From the NCBI GenBank assembly GCA_947501565.1, contig CANMWJ010000006.1:124001-188000 (forward strand): 64,000 nucleotides of DNA, given 5' to 3'. The notes beneath the pieces are model-generated. The model was given only the letters and a program-made list of their open reading frames with translations, ran no database searches and was not told the origin of the DNA. A program made the translations under genes and the position numbers. This document shows, one piece after another, positions 1-8,419 of the stretch; positions within the stretch are counted from its first letter, which is position 1; the number at the start of each line of letters is the position of its first letter. This DNA is from an uncultured Marinobacterium sp. (lineage in GTDB: Bacteria; Pseudomonadota; Gammaproteobacteria; Pseudomonadales; Balneatricaceae).

Positions 1-790
1 GGTCGTAACGCAGATCCCAGGCAAAAATGGCATTTTTGTTGGTCGGATGCACACCGATTGGCGCCACTACCGCCATGTTGCCCTGCTCTACCGGGTAGCG
101 CGAAGAGATGTGCAGTACCGGCTTCATGCTCGCCACATCCAGCTTACTCTGAATGACCTGCTTACTGCGGTTATTCATTACGAAATCGTACAGCTTCGGC
201 TGTTTCTCTTTCACTAGCTTCGCCATGGCTATGGTGGCGTAAACATCTGACAGCGCATCGTGCGCGTTACCGTGATCGATGCCATTTGCCTTGGTCAGAT
301 CCTCAAGCCGCAGGCTGGGTGAACCATCCTCATAGGTCGGCCATTCGATGCCTTCAGGGCGCAACGCGCGGGTCAGACGCAGCATATCGATGATATCCCA
401 GCGGGAGCAGCCGTTCTGCCACTCTCGGGCATAGGGGTCGTAAAAGTTACGGTACAGCGTGTTGCGGGTTACCTCATCATCGAAACGGATGCTGTTATAC
501 CCCACCCCGCAGGTCCCGGGGCGGGACAACTGCGCGTGCACCTCCCGGATAAAGTCAGCCTCGCACAGGCCTTCGTTGAGCGCATCCTGAGGTGTAATAC
601 CGGTAATCAGACAGGCTTCCGGGTGAGGCAGCAGATCATCCGCAGGCTTGCAGTAAAACATCACAGGTTCTTCAATGATATTCAACTGCTCATCGGTGCG
701 AATACCGGCAAACTGCATCGGGCGGTCACGTCGCGGGTCCGCGCCTGAAGTTTCGTAGTCATGCCAGAAAAAAGTTGGTTTTGCACTCAC
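1..790 (-). CDS. sbcB: Exodeoxyribonuclease I, N-terminal part (cut by window edge)
   Basis: Exonuclease I degrades single-stranded DNA 3' to 5' in recombination and mismatch repair. The visible first 263 codons carry the DEDD exonuclease signature: DYET near residue 11, YNSIRFDDE near residue 100, and AHDALSD near residue 185 with the catalytic His and Asp. The chosen start is a GTG (protein begins MSAKPTFF) preceded by AAGGAT about 8 bases upstream; no better ATG is available before the DYET motif. The gene continues beyond base 1, so the SH3-like and helical C-terminal domains are not visible. It diverges from the ychJ-like gene. Confidence 0.9.
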   Translation of the reverse strand, partial: MSAKPTFFWHDYETSGADPRRDRPMQFAGIRTDEQLNIIEEPVMFYCKPADDLLPHPEACLITGITPQDALNEGLCEADFIREVHAQLSRPGTCGVGYNSIRFDDEVTRNTLYRNFYDPYAREWQNGCSRWDIIDMLRLTRALRPEGIEWPTYEDGSPSLRLEDLTKANGIDHGNAHDALSDVYATIAMAKLVKEKQPKLYDFVMNNRSKQVIQSKLDVASMKPVLHISSRYPVEQGNMAVVAPIGVHPTNKNAIFAWDLRYD

Positions 791-1052
791 AGTGAATATC
801 CTTTTGGCGTATAGAACAGGTGTTTGGTAACGATATAATACCTCAGGTACCAGTAAGGCTTAACCGGTCGTGCAATCTGGCAGGCGTGTCGTTAGACCAG
901 AAGTGCAGGTATTCGCGAACAAACAACCTGTATTAGTCGCGATGCCATTGACGGGTGTCAGTCCGAAAAACCATCAGCCTTTTAAACTATGCGGTAGCTT
1001 TTATCCGGCTATAGCCCATCAGACTTGCTGTGTTCACGGAGGGATAATCCGA

Positions 1053-1478
1053 ATGCTGCACGATCAAGATCTTACCCGCGCCTGCCCTTGCAACTCAGGT
1101 AAACCTTTCTCATTCTGCTGCGAACCTGCAATTGAAGGCCACAAACCAGCCAAAACTGCAGAAGCATTGATGCGTTCCCGTTACACCGCCTTTTCCCTTG
1201 GCGCCGTGGATTACCTGATCGATTCAACCGCTCCGGAGAAACGCAATCCAGACGATGCAGAGATTCTGAACGAGCAGGTCAAATGCACAAACTGGCTGGG
1301 ACTGGAGATTCTGAACACCGAAGCGGGCCAGGTTGGCGACCAATCCGGCATGGTGGCGTTTGAAGCACGTTTCGAAGCCGATGAGCAAAGCGGCGTGCTG
1401 CGCGAGCACTCCAATTTCCGTTTTGAAAACGACCGCTGGTTCTACGTCGACGGCGATGTGGAAGTCACCATCAAATAG
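1053..1478 (+). CDS. ychJ: YchJ-like SEC-C motif protein
   Basis: A 141-residue protein with an N-terminal zinc-binding SEC-C-type motif (CPCNSGKPFSFCC, residues about 9-21) followed by an NTF2-like YchJ domain with the family signature RSRYTAFSLG. The molecular role of YchJ proteins is not well established; SEC-C motifs bind zinc. An in-frame opening extends upstream to about 870, but ATG 1053 is preceded by a strong GGAGGG Shine-Dalgarno sequence and starts just before the motif, as in family members, so I chose it. It stands alone between sbcB and the DUF349 gene. Confidence 0.85.
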   Translation: MLHDQDLTRACPCNSGKPFSFCCEPAIEGHKPAKTAEALMRSRYTAFSLGAVDYLIDSTAPEKRNPDDAEILNEQVKCTNWLGLEILNTEAGQVGDQSGMVAFEARFEADEQSGVLREHSNFRFENDRWFYVDGDVEVTIK

Positions 1479-1703
1479 ACAAGCCAGCCCCCTCGTTTCA
1501 GACCTGTCAGCGTTTCAGGGATAGGGCGGTTTTCAGTTTTGTAATTGATTCTGCCCTACCAACTTCAGTTTTTTTGATCAGCTCTATCCGCAAATACATT
1601 AATTGAATGTCAAGCCTGTTCCTGTTTTGTTTCTGCGATAGAATAGCGCCCAAATTGCAGTTCACCGCAGTTTAAGAATCAGTGTTTTCGGGACCGGGAT
1701 TTG

Positions 1704-4550
1704 ATGTTGTTTAGCTTTTTTAAACCCAAATGGCAGAATCAAAAACCTGAAGTACGTCTTCGTGCTATCGAGGAAATGAGCTGCGATAATCCCGAATCCA
1801 ACAGCATTCTGGAACAACTCGCGGTGGCAGATCCGGACAACGGTGTACGCATTGCTGCGACCTCCCGTCTGAAGAATCTGGAGCTACTGCAGGATATCCT
1901 GTCGCGCAACACACACGATGCTGTCTCTCAGTCAGCCTCCGAACGTCTCTGCACCCTGATTGCAGATGCCCCCGACATCACACTGGCACAGCGTTTAACT
2001 GCTATTAAGGCGGTAAAACACCCCAACCTGCTAACCCACATCATTCTGAAATCCAGTGAGCAGGAACTGCAGTTGGCAGCACTGTCTGAGCTGGAAGATC
2101 AGGATGCCCTTGCCAGTATTATCCGTAACAGCGCCTTGGCACAGGTTCGCCGCCAAGCAGCGGAGAAACTCAGCGACCCGGAGACTATCGAAACGCTGAG
2201 CAAAGAGACCCAAGGCAAGGATAAAGGCACCAGCCGGATTCTGCGTAACAAACTCAATGTACTGCAGGAAGCACAGCAGCAACGCGAAGCCCTGCACGCC
2301 AGACTGGAATCGCTGTGTGCCTCTCTGGAACAACTGGCGACCTGCGAATACTTCCCACAGTACGGTGCAAAACTCAACGCCCTGTGCTCCGAATGGGATC
2401 AACTTCAGGCAGATGCCAGCGATGCGCTGACAGAGCGCGCAAACGAGGCGATCACCACCACCAGGGCACGTCTGGATCAGATTCAGGCCGCTCAGGAAGC
2501 GGAACGACTCGCAGCGGCGCAACTGGCTGAGCGTAAACGCCAGCAGCAGGAGATTCTGGACTCGCTACACAAGCAGACTGAACGCCTGAAAGAGATTGCT
2601 GAAGAGGACCAACCTGCCACCGAAGCAGAATCCGTTACGCTTTCCGAAACTAAAGAACGATGGGCGACACTGGCCGCAGATACCGCTCAAACCAAGCAGT
2701 TTGATAAAGCTGTGCAGCGTTGCGAAGCACTGATCGCGGCGCGACAAGCGCTGTTGCAGCGAATCCCTGAGATCGAGTCACTGGCGGCTCAGATCGATTC
2801 CCTGACATCGCTAAAAACAGAAAAACTGGAATCACTTGAGAAACGCTGCGCGCGACTGGCTAAGAGCATCGACTGGCCGGAAACAGACAAACCTCTTCCG
2901 ATTCAACAGCTGTTAGGTTACCGCACAGAGATCAAGAATCAGCTGAAAGAGCGCCAGGCGGCCAGCAAATCTCAGCTCAACCGATTCGAATCCGCTTTGG
3001 ATGAACTGGAAGCCAGTATCAGCGCGGGTCAGAGCAAGGCTGCTGACAAGCAGTTTAAGCAGGTAGAGCAACTCTCTGCTGCGCTTGGCAAACAGCGTAC
3101 AGCGCAACTGGACCACCGCCTGAAGCAACTGTCTGCCCAGGTCCAAGAAATGAAGGAGTGGCAGGGTTACGCTGTCGCACCGAAAAAGGAAGCGCTGTGT
3201 GCGGAGATGGAAGCACTGTCCGAGTCTAACCTCGAACCACAGCAGCTGGCCAACAAGATCCGAGAGTTACAACAACAGTGGAAACTGCTGGACTCCACCG
3301 ATTCTGTGCACTCGCACGCGATCTGGAAGCGTTTCAAGCAAGCGGCGGATGTCGCCTACAAACCTTGCGAGGAGCACTTTAACTCACAAAAAGCTGTACG
3401 CGAGAAAAACCTGCATAACCGTCACAAGCTTTGCGAGCAATTGCAAAACTACAAGGCGGGCATCAACTGGGACGAAGTGAACTGGAAAGAGCTGGAAGGC
3501 CTGCTGAAACAGGCCAAGCGCGATTGGCGTGATTTCAGCCCGGTTGATCGCAGTCCCGGCAAGAAAGTGCAGACTCAGTTCAACAATCTGATTACAGAGC
3601 TGGAATCTCCTCTGAAGGCCTACCGTCAGGAAAACGCTGGACTGAAGCAGAAACTGATCGCAGATGTTCAGGCACTGCTGGACCAGGAAGACCTGAGTAC
3701 CGCGACCGACCAGGTCAAAGAGATTCAGGCTGAATGGCGCAGTATCGGGCCAACGTTCCGTAGTAAAGAGCAGGCACTCTGGCAGCAGTTCCGCGAGCTG
3801 TGCAACGACGTATTCGATCGCTACCACCAGAATCGTCGTGATGAACATGAGTTAAAAAGCAGCGCGTCATTGCAGGTAGAGTCCATCTGCAGCGAACTGG
3901 AGCTGGCGCAGGAAACCCTGTGCGGCCTGGATAAGCTTAATACCCTGCTGACCTCTGCGAACGACCTGTTCGAATCCTACGCTGACCAGATATCCGGCAA
4001 CCTGAATCAGCGCTTTCAGGAAAGCATTCTGATCGTCCAGTCGCAGCGCAATGCCCTGCAGCAGATGAACAACGACCCGCGTTTTCAGGCACTGCAACGC
4101 AAAAGCGTACTGTGCGAACAGCTGGAGATCGCATTACTTGAAGGTGATGCCTCACAAGCCCTGACTGCCGTAAGCGGTGCCTGGCAGGAACAAACTGAGC
4201 TGCCGGAAGCATTCGCCCAGACGATGGAAACCCGTTTTGAACAGCTGAGCGCACTAAGTGAACAGCCGAAAGAAGCACTGAACGATCTGCTGGAAGGCCA
4301 GGAACTCACCCTGCGCCAGCTCTGTATTCGTCTGGAGATCGCCCTGGGCCAGCCTTCGCCGGTAGAAGATCAAGCCCTGCGTATGGAGTACCAGATGCAG
4401 CGTCTACAGCAAGCACTGGCCCAGCAGGAGGAAGCGCTGAACCTGAAAGCGGTGAAAGCACTGCGCTGCGAATGGCTCTGCGTACCTTTTGCCAGCCACT
4501 ACCCAACCCTCTGCCAGCGTTTCGAAGGCCTGATAAACGCCCTGCGCTAA
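1704..4550 (+). CDS. Large DUF349-repeat coiled-coil protein
   Basis: A 948-residue protein of unknown function. The first ~170 residues look like HEAT-type helical repeats (short helices around EQLAVADPDNGVRIAA). The rest is rich in Gln, Glu, Leu and Lys, predicts long coiled coils, and contains several DUF349-like units (for example WKLLDSTDSVHSHAIWKRF near 540, WRDFSPVDRSPGKK near 610 and WRSIGPTFRSKEQALWQQF near 680). There is no signal peptide or membrane segment, so it is probably cytoplasmic. ATG 1704 is preferred over the adjacent TTG 1701. It is monocistronic and ends at a bidirectional terminator. DUF349 proteins of this size occur in Pseudomonas and Oceanospirillales relatives, but I know no established role. 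Confidence 0.85.
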   Translation: MLFSFFKPKWQNQKPEVRLRAIEEMSCDNPESNSILEQLAVADPDNGVRIAATSRLKNLELLQDILSRNTHDAVSQSASERLCTLIADAPDITLAQRLTAIKAVKHPNLLTHIILKSSEQELQLAALSELEDQDALASIIRNSALAQVRRQAAEKLSDPETIETLSKETQGKDKGTSRILRNKLNVLQEAQQQREALHARLESLCASLEQLATCEYFPQYGAKLNALCSEWDQLQADASDALTERANEAITTTRARLDQIQAAQEAERLAAAQLAERKRQQQEILDSLHKQTERLKEIAEEDQPATEAESVTLSETKERWATLAADTAQTKQFDKAVQRCEALIAARQALLQRIPEIESLAAQIDSLTSLKTEKLESLEKRCARLAKSIDWPETDKPLPIQQLLGYRTEIKNQLKERQAASKSQLNRFESALDELEASISAGQSKAADKQFKQVEQLSAALGKQRTAQLDHRLKQLSAQVQEMKEWQGYAVAPKKEALCAEMEALSESNLEPQQLANKIRELQQQWKLLDSTDSVHSHAIWKRFKQAADVAYKPCEEHFNSQKAVREKNLHNRHKLCEQLQNYKAGINWDEVNWKELEGLLKQAKRDWRDFSPVDRSPGKKVQTQFNNLITELESPLKAYRQENAGLKQKLIADVQALLDQEDLSTATDQVKEIQAEWRSIGPTFRSKEQALWQQFRELCNDVFDRYHQNRRDEHELKSSASLQVESICSELELAQETLCGLDKLNTLLTSANDLFESYADQISGNLNQRFQESILIVQSQRNALQQMNNDPRFQALQRKSVLCEQLEIALLEGDASQALTAVSGAWQEQTELPEAFAQTMETRFEQLSALSEQPKEALNDLLEGQELTLRQLCIRLEIALGQPSPVEDQALRMEYQMQRLQQALAQQEEALNLKAVKALRCEWLCVPFASHYPTLCQRFEGLINALR

Positions 4551-4576
4551 GCGTTTTTCTGTATCAAACAGCCACA

Positions 4577-4602
4577 AAAAAACCCGCCGTAGCGGGTTTT
4601 TT
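4577..4602. terminator. Bidirectional rho-independent terminator
   Basis: The stem AACCCGC/GCGGGTT has a short CGTA loop, an A run on the left and a T run on the right. It lies between the convergent DUF349 gene and phaB and can serve both. Confidence 0.85.
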
Positions 4603-4626
4603 AATGCATGGGATCTCAGAGAGATC

Positions 4627-5376
4627 TTAGTGCATGTGCAGACCACCGTTGATGGACATGTCAGCACCAGTGATGTAACCAGAATCTTCTTCAGCCAGGA
4701 AAGTTACCATACGACCGATCTCTTCCGGAGTACCGAAACGACCCACTGGAATTGTTTTGCAGATTTTCGCCTGAATCTCTTCAGCGATCTTCGCAACCAT
4801 TGGAGTCATTACGTAACCAGGGGAAACGGTGTTAACAGTAACGCCTTTCGCTGCAACTTCCTGCGCCAGGGCTTTGGTGAAGCCGTGGATACCTGCTTTA
4901 GCGGCGGAGTAGTTACACTGGCCGAACTGACCTTTCTGTGCGTTTACGGAGGAGATATTGATTACGCGGCCCCAGCCTTTTTCGATCATCGGATTGATAA
5001 CCAAGCGCGTCATGTGGAACATGGAGTCCAGGTTGGCACTCAGTACTTCGTCCCACTGTTCCCAGCTCATCTTCTTGAACTGGCCATCGCGAGTAATACC
5101 CGCGTTATTGATCAGCACATCAACTGTGCCACCCGCTACTTCTTCTACGGTAGCGATACACTGTGCGCAGGATTCTGCGTTAGTAACGTCGCCGTAAGCG
5201 ACCAGAATATCGTAACCTGCTTCTTTCTGCTCTGCCTGCCAGGCTTTGGCTTTATCGTGATTGCCGCCGCTGTTATAACCAGCTACAACTTTAAAACCGG
5301 CGTCAGCCAGTGTACGGCAGATAAAGGTACCCAGACCACCGGTACCACCTGTTACAAGAGCAATCTTCTGACTCAT
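4627..5376 (-). CDS. phaB: Acetoacetyl-CoA reductase (NADPH, SDR family)
   Basis: Reduces acetoacetyl-CoA to (R)-3-hydroxybutyryl-CoA for polyhydroxyalkanoate synthesis. The 249-residue product is a classical short-chain dehydrogenase: cofactor motif TGGTGGLG near residue 10, NNAG near 90, catalytic Ser (NISSVNAQ), Tyr and Lys (YSAAK) near 140-160, and the PhaB-type C-terminus SGYITGADMSINGGLHMH. ATG 5376 is chosen because AAGGGG lies 8 bases upstream; the in-frame GTG 5382 would be only 2 bases from it. No phaA or phaC is adjacent, so it appears as a single gene. FabG is the main alternative, but the sequence resembles PhaB more closely. Confidence 0.88.
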   Translation of the reverse strand: MSQKIALVTGGTGGLGTFICRTLADAGFKVVAGYNSGGNHDKAKAWQAEQKEAGYDILVAYGDVTNAESCAQCIATVEEVAGGTVDVLINNAGITRDGQFKKMSWEQWDEVLSANLDSMFHMTRLVINPMIEKGWGRVINISSVNAQKGQFGQCNYSAAKAGIHGFTKALAQEVAAKGVTVNTVSPGYVMTPMVAKIAEEIQAKICKTIPVGRFGTPEEIGRMVTFLAEEDSGYITGADMSINGGLHMH

Positions 5377-5561
5377 ACTCACATCCCCTTTTCTTTAATT
5401 GTCGTGAGTTTATTGTGTTTTTTAATTCTTATTCTTTTGTCAATTTCCCTGACCTGTTCCGATCATAATATCAGCTGGCCCAAGAAATAATATGACTTTC
5501 GTTCAATAAATAGAAAGCCCAGCGTAGAGGGGATTTATGAAGTAAGAATGACAGCGTCCGC

Positions 5562-6917
5562 TTATACAGAAATTTCTTCTGTTTTCAGACGCTTAAGATG
5601 GCGTTTCATCCAGTATACCGCCACCAGAGCGGTTAGTGCGTTGGCGATGACTAACCCGCCAAACATTCCCTGCAGGCCAAACAGGTAGCTCCCTGTCCAT
5701 CCCAGTGGGACATAGAAGACAAACAGACGGGTGATACTGATCCGCATTGCGCGCAGCGGCTGGTGCAACGCATTGAAGCTGGAAGCGGTGAGGAAGGTCG
5801 CTGCCTGAAAACCAAAACCTACGGGCACGATAAGGATCCAGATCCCAATCCACTCCTGTACTTCGGCATTGTCGCTAAAGCCCCGTCCGACACCATCAGA
5901 GATCAGTAGTAACAACAGGTAGATCAGCAACTGCCAACCCAGCGCAAACTGGATCGCGTAGCGATAGGCTCGGATCACTCGCCGACTCTCCCCGGCCCCA
6001 AAGTTCTGACTGATAAAAGGCGGCAGAGTCATCGACAGCGCCAGACAGGCCAGCAAGGAGAGGGATTCCAGACGGTTGCCGACCCCAAAAGCCGCCACCG
6101 CTTCAGCGCCGTAGCCAGCTACCATGGCTGTCAGCACCCCATTTGCCACCGGAGTCATCATATTGGAAAGCGCCGCAGGCAGGCCAATTTTCATAACCGA
6201 ACGCCAATGGCCCCAGATACGGGTCAGCACTAAAGGCTGAAAGATAATCAGCCCGCGCCGATTATAAAGAATGTGGAACACTACAATGGCCGCAATACCC
6301 CAGGCGATGACGCTGGCGATCGCAGCACCCTGTACACCCAGTGCGGGCACCGGACCCCAGCCAAAGATCAGTAGCGGGTCCAACAACGCATTTAACAGCG
6401 AGGAGAACGCCATAATCTTTGCTGGTGTTTTTGTATCACCGCTGGCGCGCATACAACTGTTGCTGACCATATTCAGCACCAGAAAGATCGAACCCCAGAA
6501 CCAGACCGACATGTACTCACGGATATAGGGCAGCAGGTTTTCTGATGCCCCCATCAGGCGGAACAACGGATCTATCAGGAACTGACAGCCGATAGCAATC
6601 AGCAACACCATGACACCGGTGCTGAGCAGGTTATCGGATGACAGTGCGCTGGCTTTGTCGTGCTCGCCGGCACCAAACAGCTTGGCCAGTGTGGCCGAGG
6701 TACCTATGCCCAGGCCGATCGCCAGGCTGGTAATGGAAAAAGAAACAGGGAAGGTAAAACCCACAGCAGCCAGGGGCTCTGTTCCCAGCTGACCGATAAA
6801 ATAGATGTCGGCGAGGTTAAACAACATCAGGCTGACGATCCCCATCATCATCGGCAGCGTCATACGCACCAACGTGGACTTGATGTCGTCACGTATCAGA
6901 TCGGGTTTATTAGCCAT
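5562..6917 (-). CDS. MATE family efflux transporter
   Basis: A 451-residue inner-membrane protein with about 12 predicted transmembrane helices in two homologous halves. It belongs to the multidrug and toxin extrusion family, which exports cationic drugs or metabolites using Na+ or H+ gradients. Family features include ADIYFIGQLGTEPLAAVG near residue 40, the repeated pattern RLESLSLLACLALSM in the second half, and conserved prolines and glycines in the loops. ATG 6917 follows GGAACGAGA; an upstream in-frame opening to 6986 lacks a good ribosome site. The substrate cannot be assigned. It lies upstream of phaB on the same strand, but a 185-base gap suggests separate transcription. Confidence 0.85.
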   Translation of the reverse strand: MANKPDLIRDDIKSTLVRMTLPMMMGIVSLMLFNLADIYFIGQLGTEPLAAVGFTFPVSFSITSLAIGLGIGTSATLAKLFGAGEHDKASALSSDNLLSTGVMVLLIAIGCQFLIDPLFRLMGASENLLPYIREYMSVWFWGSIFLVLNMVSNSCMRASGDTKTPAKIMAFSSLLNALLDPLLIFGWGPVPALGVQGAAIASVIAWGIAAIVVFHILYNRRGLIIFQPLVLTRIWGHWRSVMKIGLPAALSNMMTPVANGVLTAMVAGYGAEAVAAFGVGNRLESLSLLACLALSMTLPPFISQNFGAGESRRVIRAYRYAIQFALGWQLLIYLLLLLISDGVGRGFSDNAEVQEWIGIWILIVPVGFGFQAATFLTASSFNALHQPLRAMRISITRLFVFYVPLGWTGSYLFGLQGMFGGLVIANALTALVAVYWMKRHLKRLKTEEISV

Positions 6918-7022
6918 GTTGTTCTCGTTCCGGAAATCGCTGCTAATCCTAACCTTTCCCCTCCTATCCGCAATACATTTATTCACAACACAGCGTTAGA
7001 TAAATGGATAAATAAACTACAG

Positions 7023-7053
7023 ATGAAAAAAAGCCCGGGACGAGCCCGGGCTT
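7023..7053 (-). terminator. Rho-independent terminator of the envelope operon
   Basis: The stem AAGCCCGGG/CCCGGGCTT has a loop of 3-4 bases. The A run on its left becomes a U run in the minus-strand transcript, so it ends transcription after the DUF1329 gene. Confidence 0.85.
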
Positions 7054-7083
7054 AGGGGTGTTACCAGTACGTATAAGGGGTGC

Positions 7084-8397
7084 TTAGCGACCGGATGCGC
7101 GCAGGTTCTGTACGGTGAACTTGCTTGCTGGGCTCAGCTTAGGATCAACCTGGCCTTTGAACTGACCAGTAGTACAGTGGCCTGCCTGCAGGTCTACCAT
7201 GGAGAACGCATCGTCGATCGCGACACCGGTGCCTTTGTTGCTTGGCAGGTGGTGATCCGGGTGCGCCTGACCGATCAGCCAGCTCTTCCACATATCGCCC
7301 TTGCGGTCGTAAGTGATGTTACGTGGAATGGTGAAGGTCTGAGCATCGATAAAGTGCTGACGTTTGCTGATCGGATGGTTCGGGTCCACCGGATCAGATT
7401 CTACAACGTACACCTTACGCAGCTGCCAGGTGATATTCGGGAAACAACCGCCCTTACCACTGAATGCTACTACCTGATAACCGTCGTCGTCTTTATGAGT
7501 TTCGGTGTCCAGCGCCATCTCGTTGTGGTTGTACATCGGCAGCAGCATGGTCTTGGTACCTTTATAGGTCCAGTTCATATCGCTGATACGGCCGTTATAC
7601 CCTTCGAAGTCCTCGATCATGATGTCAGAACCCAGGAACGCATCTGTCACCTGACCGGTAGACAGACGACGTACACGACGCTGGAAGCCCAGGTACAGGT
7701 ACGCGTTATCACGCTTGAGGTCGTCCTCGTAGCGGTGGATCAGCAACTGGGTGTTTTTAACATCAAACGGTTCCAGTACCTGTACGTAGATACCACGGAA
7801 CAGGTTAGATGGGTTTGGTTTGATCGCTGGGTACGGCTCCTGCTGGGTACGGTGCGTGTAGTTCAGGAAGTGGAAGTTGAACTTCACAGTACGCTCGACT
7901 TTACCGCTCTTCATGTCGCGGTACTTCCAGTAGAACGGCATGATTGCTGCGGAATCACCCCAGTTGTAACCATACTTGTAGTTCCACGCCAGCTTTTCAC
8001 CCGCGCGTGGATCATCCATGGAAGGTTCTTCCGGGAACGGGCGACCAGCAACAGATCCCTCGATTACGCCCGGTTTGTCACCCAGTTTAACTTTACCCAG
8101 GCTTGCTTTGGTCGCGTCTACATAACTGGAGTGCAGATCAAAGGAGGTGGTTTCACCTACTGTGATCTCATAATCACCATTCTTCAGGAAGGTGTACATC
8201 GCAGGGTCCAGATACTCCTTAACGGAGTCGACGTTACCCTGATTGATCACCATACCGGCGCTGATACCTGCTGCCGTTGGCGCTCCGTCTTTGTAAGGGT
8301 AGAAGGACGTTTCTACATCCTGCACGGTCGCGGCCATCGCAGGGGTTGTCAGTACTCCAGCCAGAGCAACACTGATCAAAGATTTCTTAAACATCAT
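7084..8397 (-). CDS. DUF1329 family exported protein
   Basis: A 437-residue protein with a Sec signal peptide (charged MMFKK, hydrophobic core, cleavage after AMA near residue 22). The mature part matches DUF1329 proteins, which are expected to be periplasmic and have been compared with the LolA/LolB lipid-carrier fold; that comparison is from general knowledge, not shown here. Two or more conserved cysteines lie in the C-terminal third. ATG 8397 follows AAAAGG. It is the last gene of a four-gene operon with DUF1302, RND and Asp-box proteins, a neighbourhood seen repeatedly in bacteria that degrade aromatics, steroids or hydrocarbons. I infer a role in periplasmic trafficking of hydrophobic material; the substrate is unknown. 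Confidence 0.8.
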   Translation of the reverse strand: MMFKKSLISVALAGVLTTPAMAATVQDVETSFYPYKDGAPTAAGISAGMVINQGNVDSVKEYLDPAMYTFLKNGDYEITVGETTSFDLHSSYVDATKASLGKVKLGDKPGVIEGSVAGRPFPEEPSMDDPRAGEKLAWNYKYGYNWGDSAAIMPFYWKYRDMKSGKVERTVKFNFHFLNYTHRTQQEPYPAIKPNPSNLFRGIYVQVLEPFDVKNTQLLIHRYEDDLKRDNAYLYLGFQRRVRRLSTGQVTDAFLGSDIMIEDFEGYNGRISDMNWTYKGTKTMLLPMYNHNEMALDTETHKDDDGYQVVAFSGKGGCFPNITWQLRKVYVVESDPVDPNHPISKRQHFIDAQTFTIPRNITYDRKGDMWKSWLIGQAHPDHHLPSNKGTGVAIDDAFSMVDLQAGHCTTGQFKGQVDPKLSPASKFTVQNLRASGR

Positions 8398-8419
8398 AGT
8401 TACCTTTTCTTATTATCTA

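Noticed and set aside
870-1052. N-terminal extension of the YchJ-like protein
   Set aside because: The ribosome site and the SEC-C motif position favour ATG 1053; the extension has no similarity to the family.
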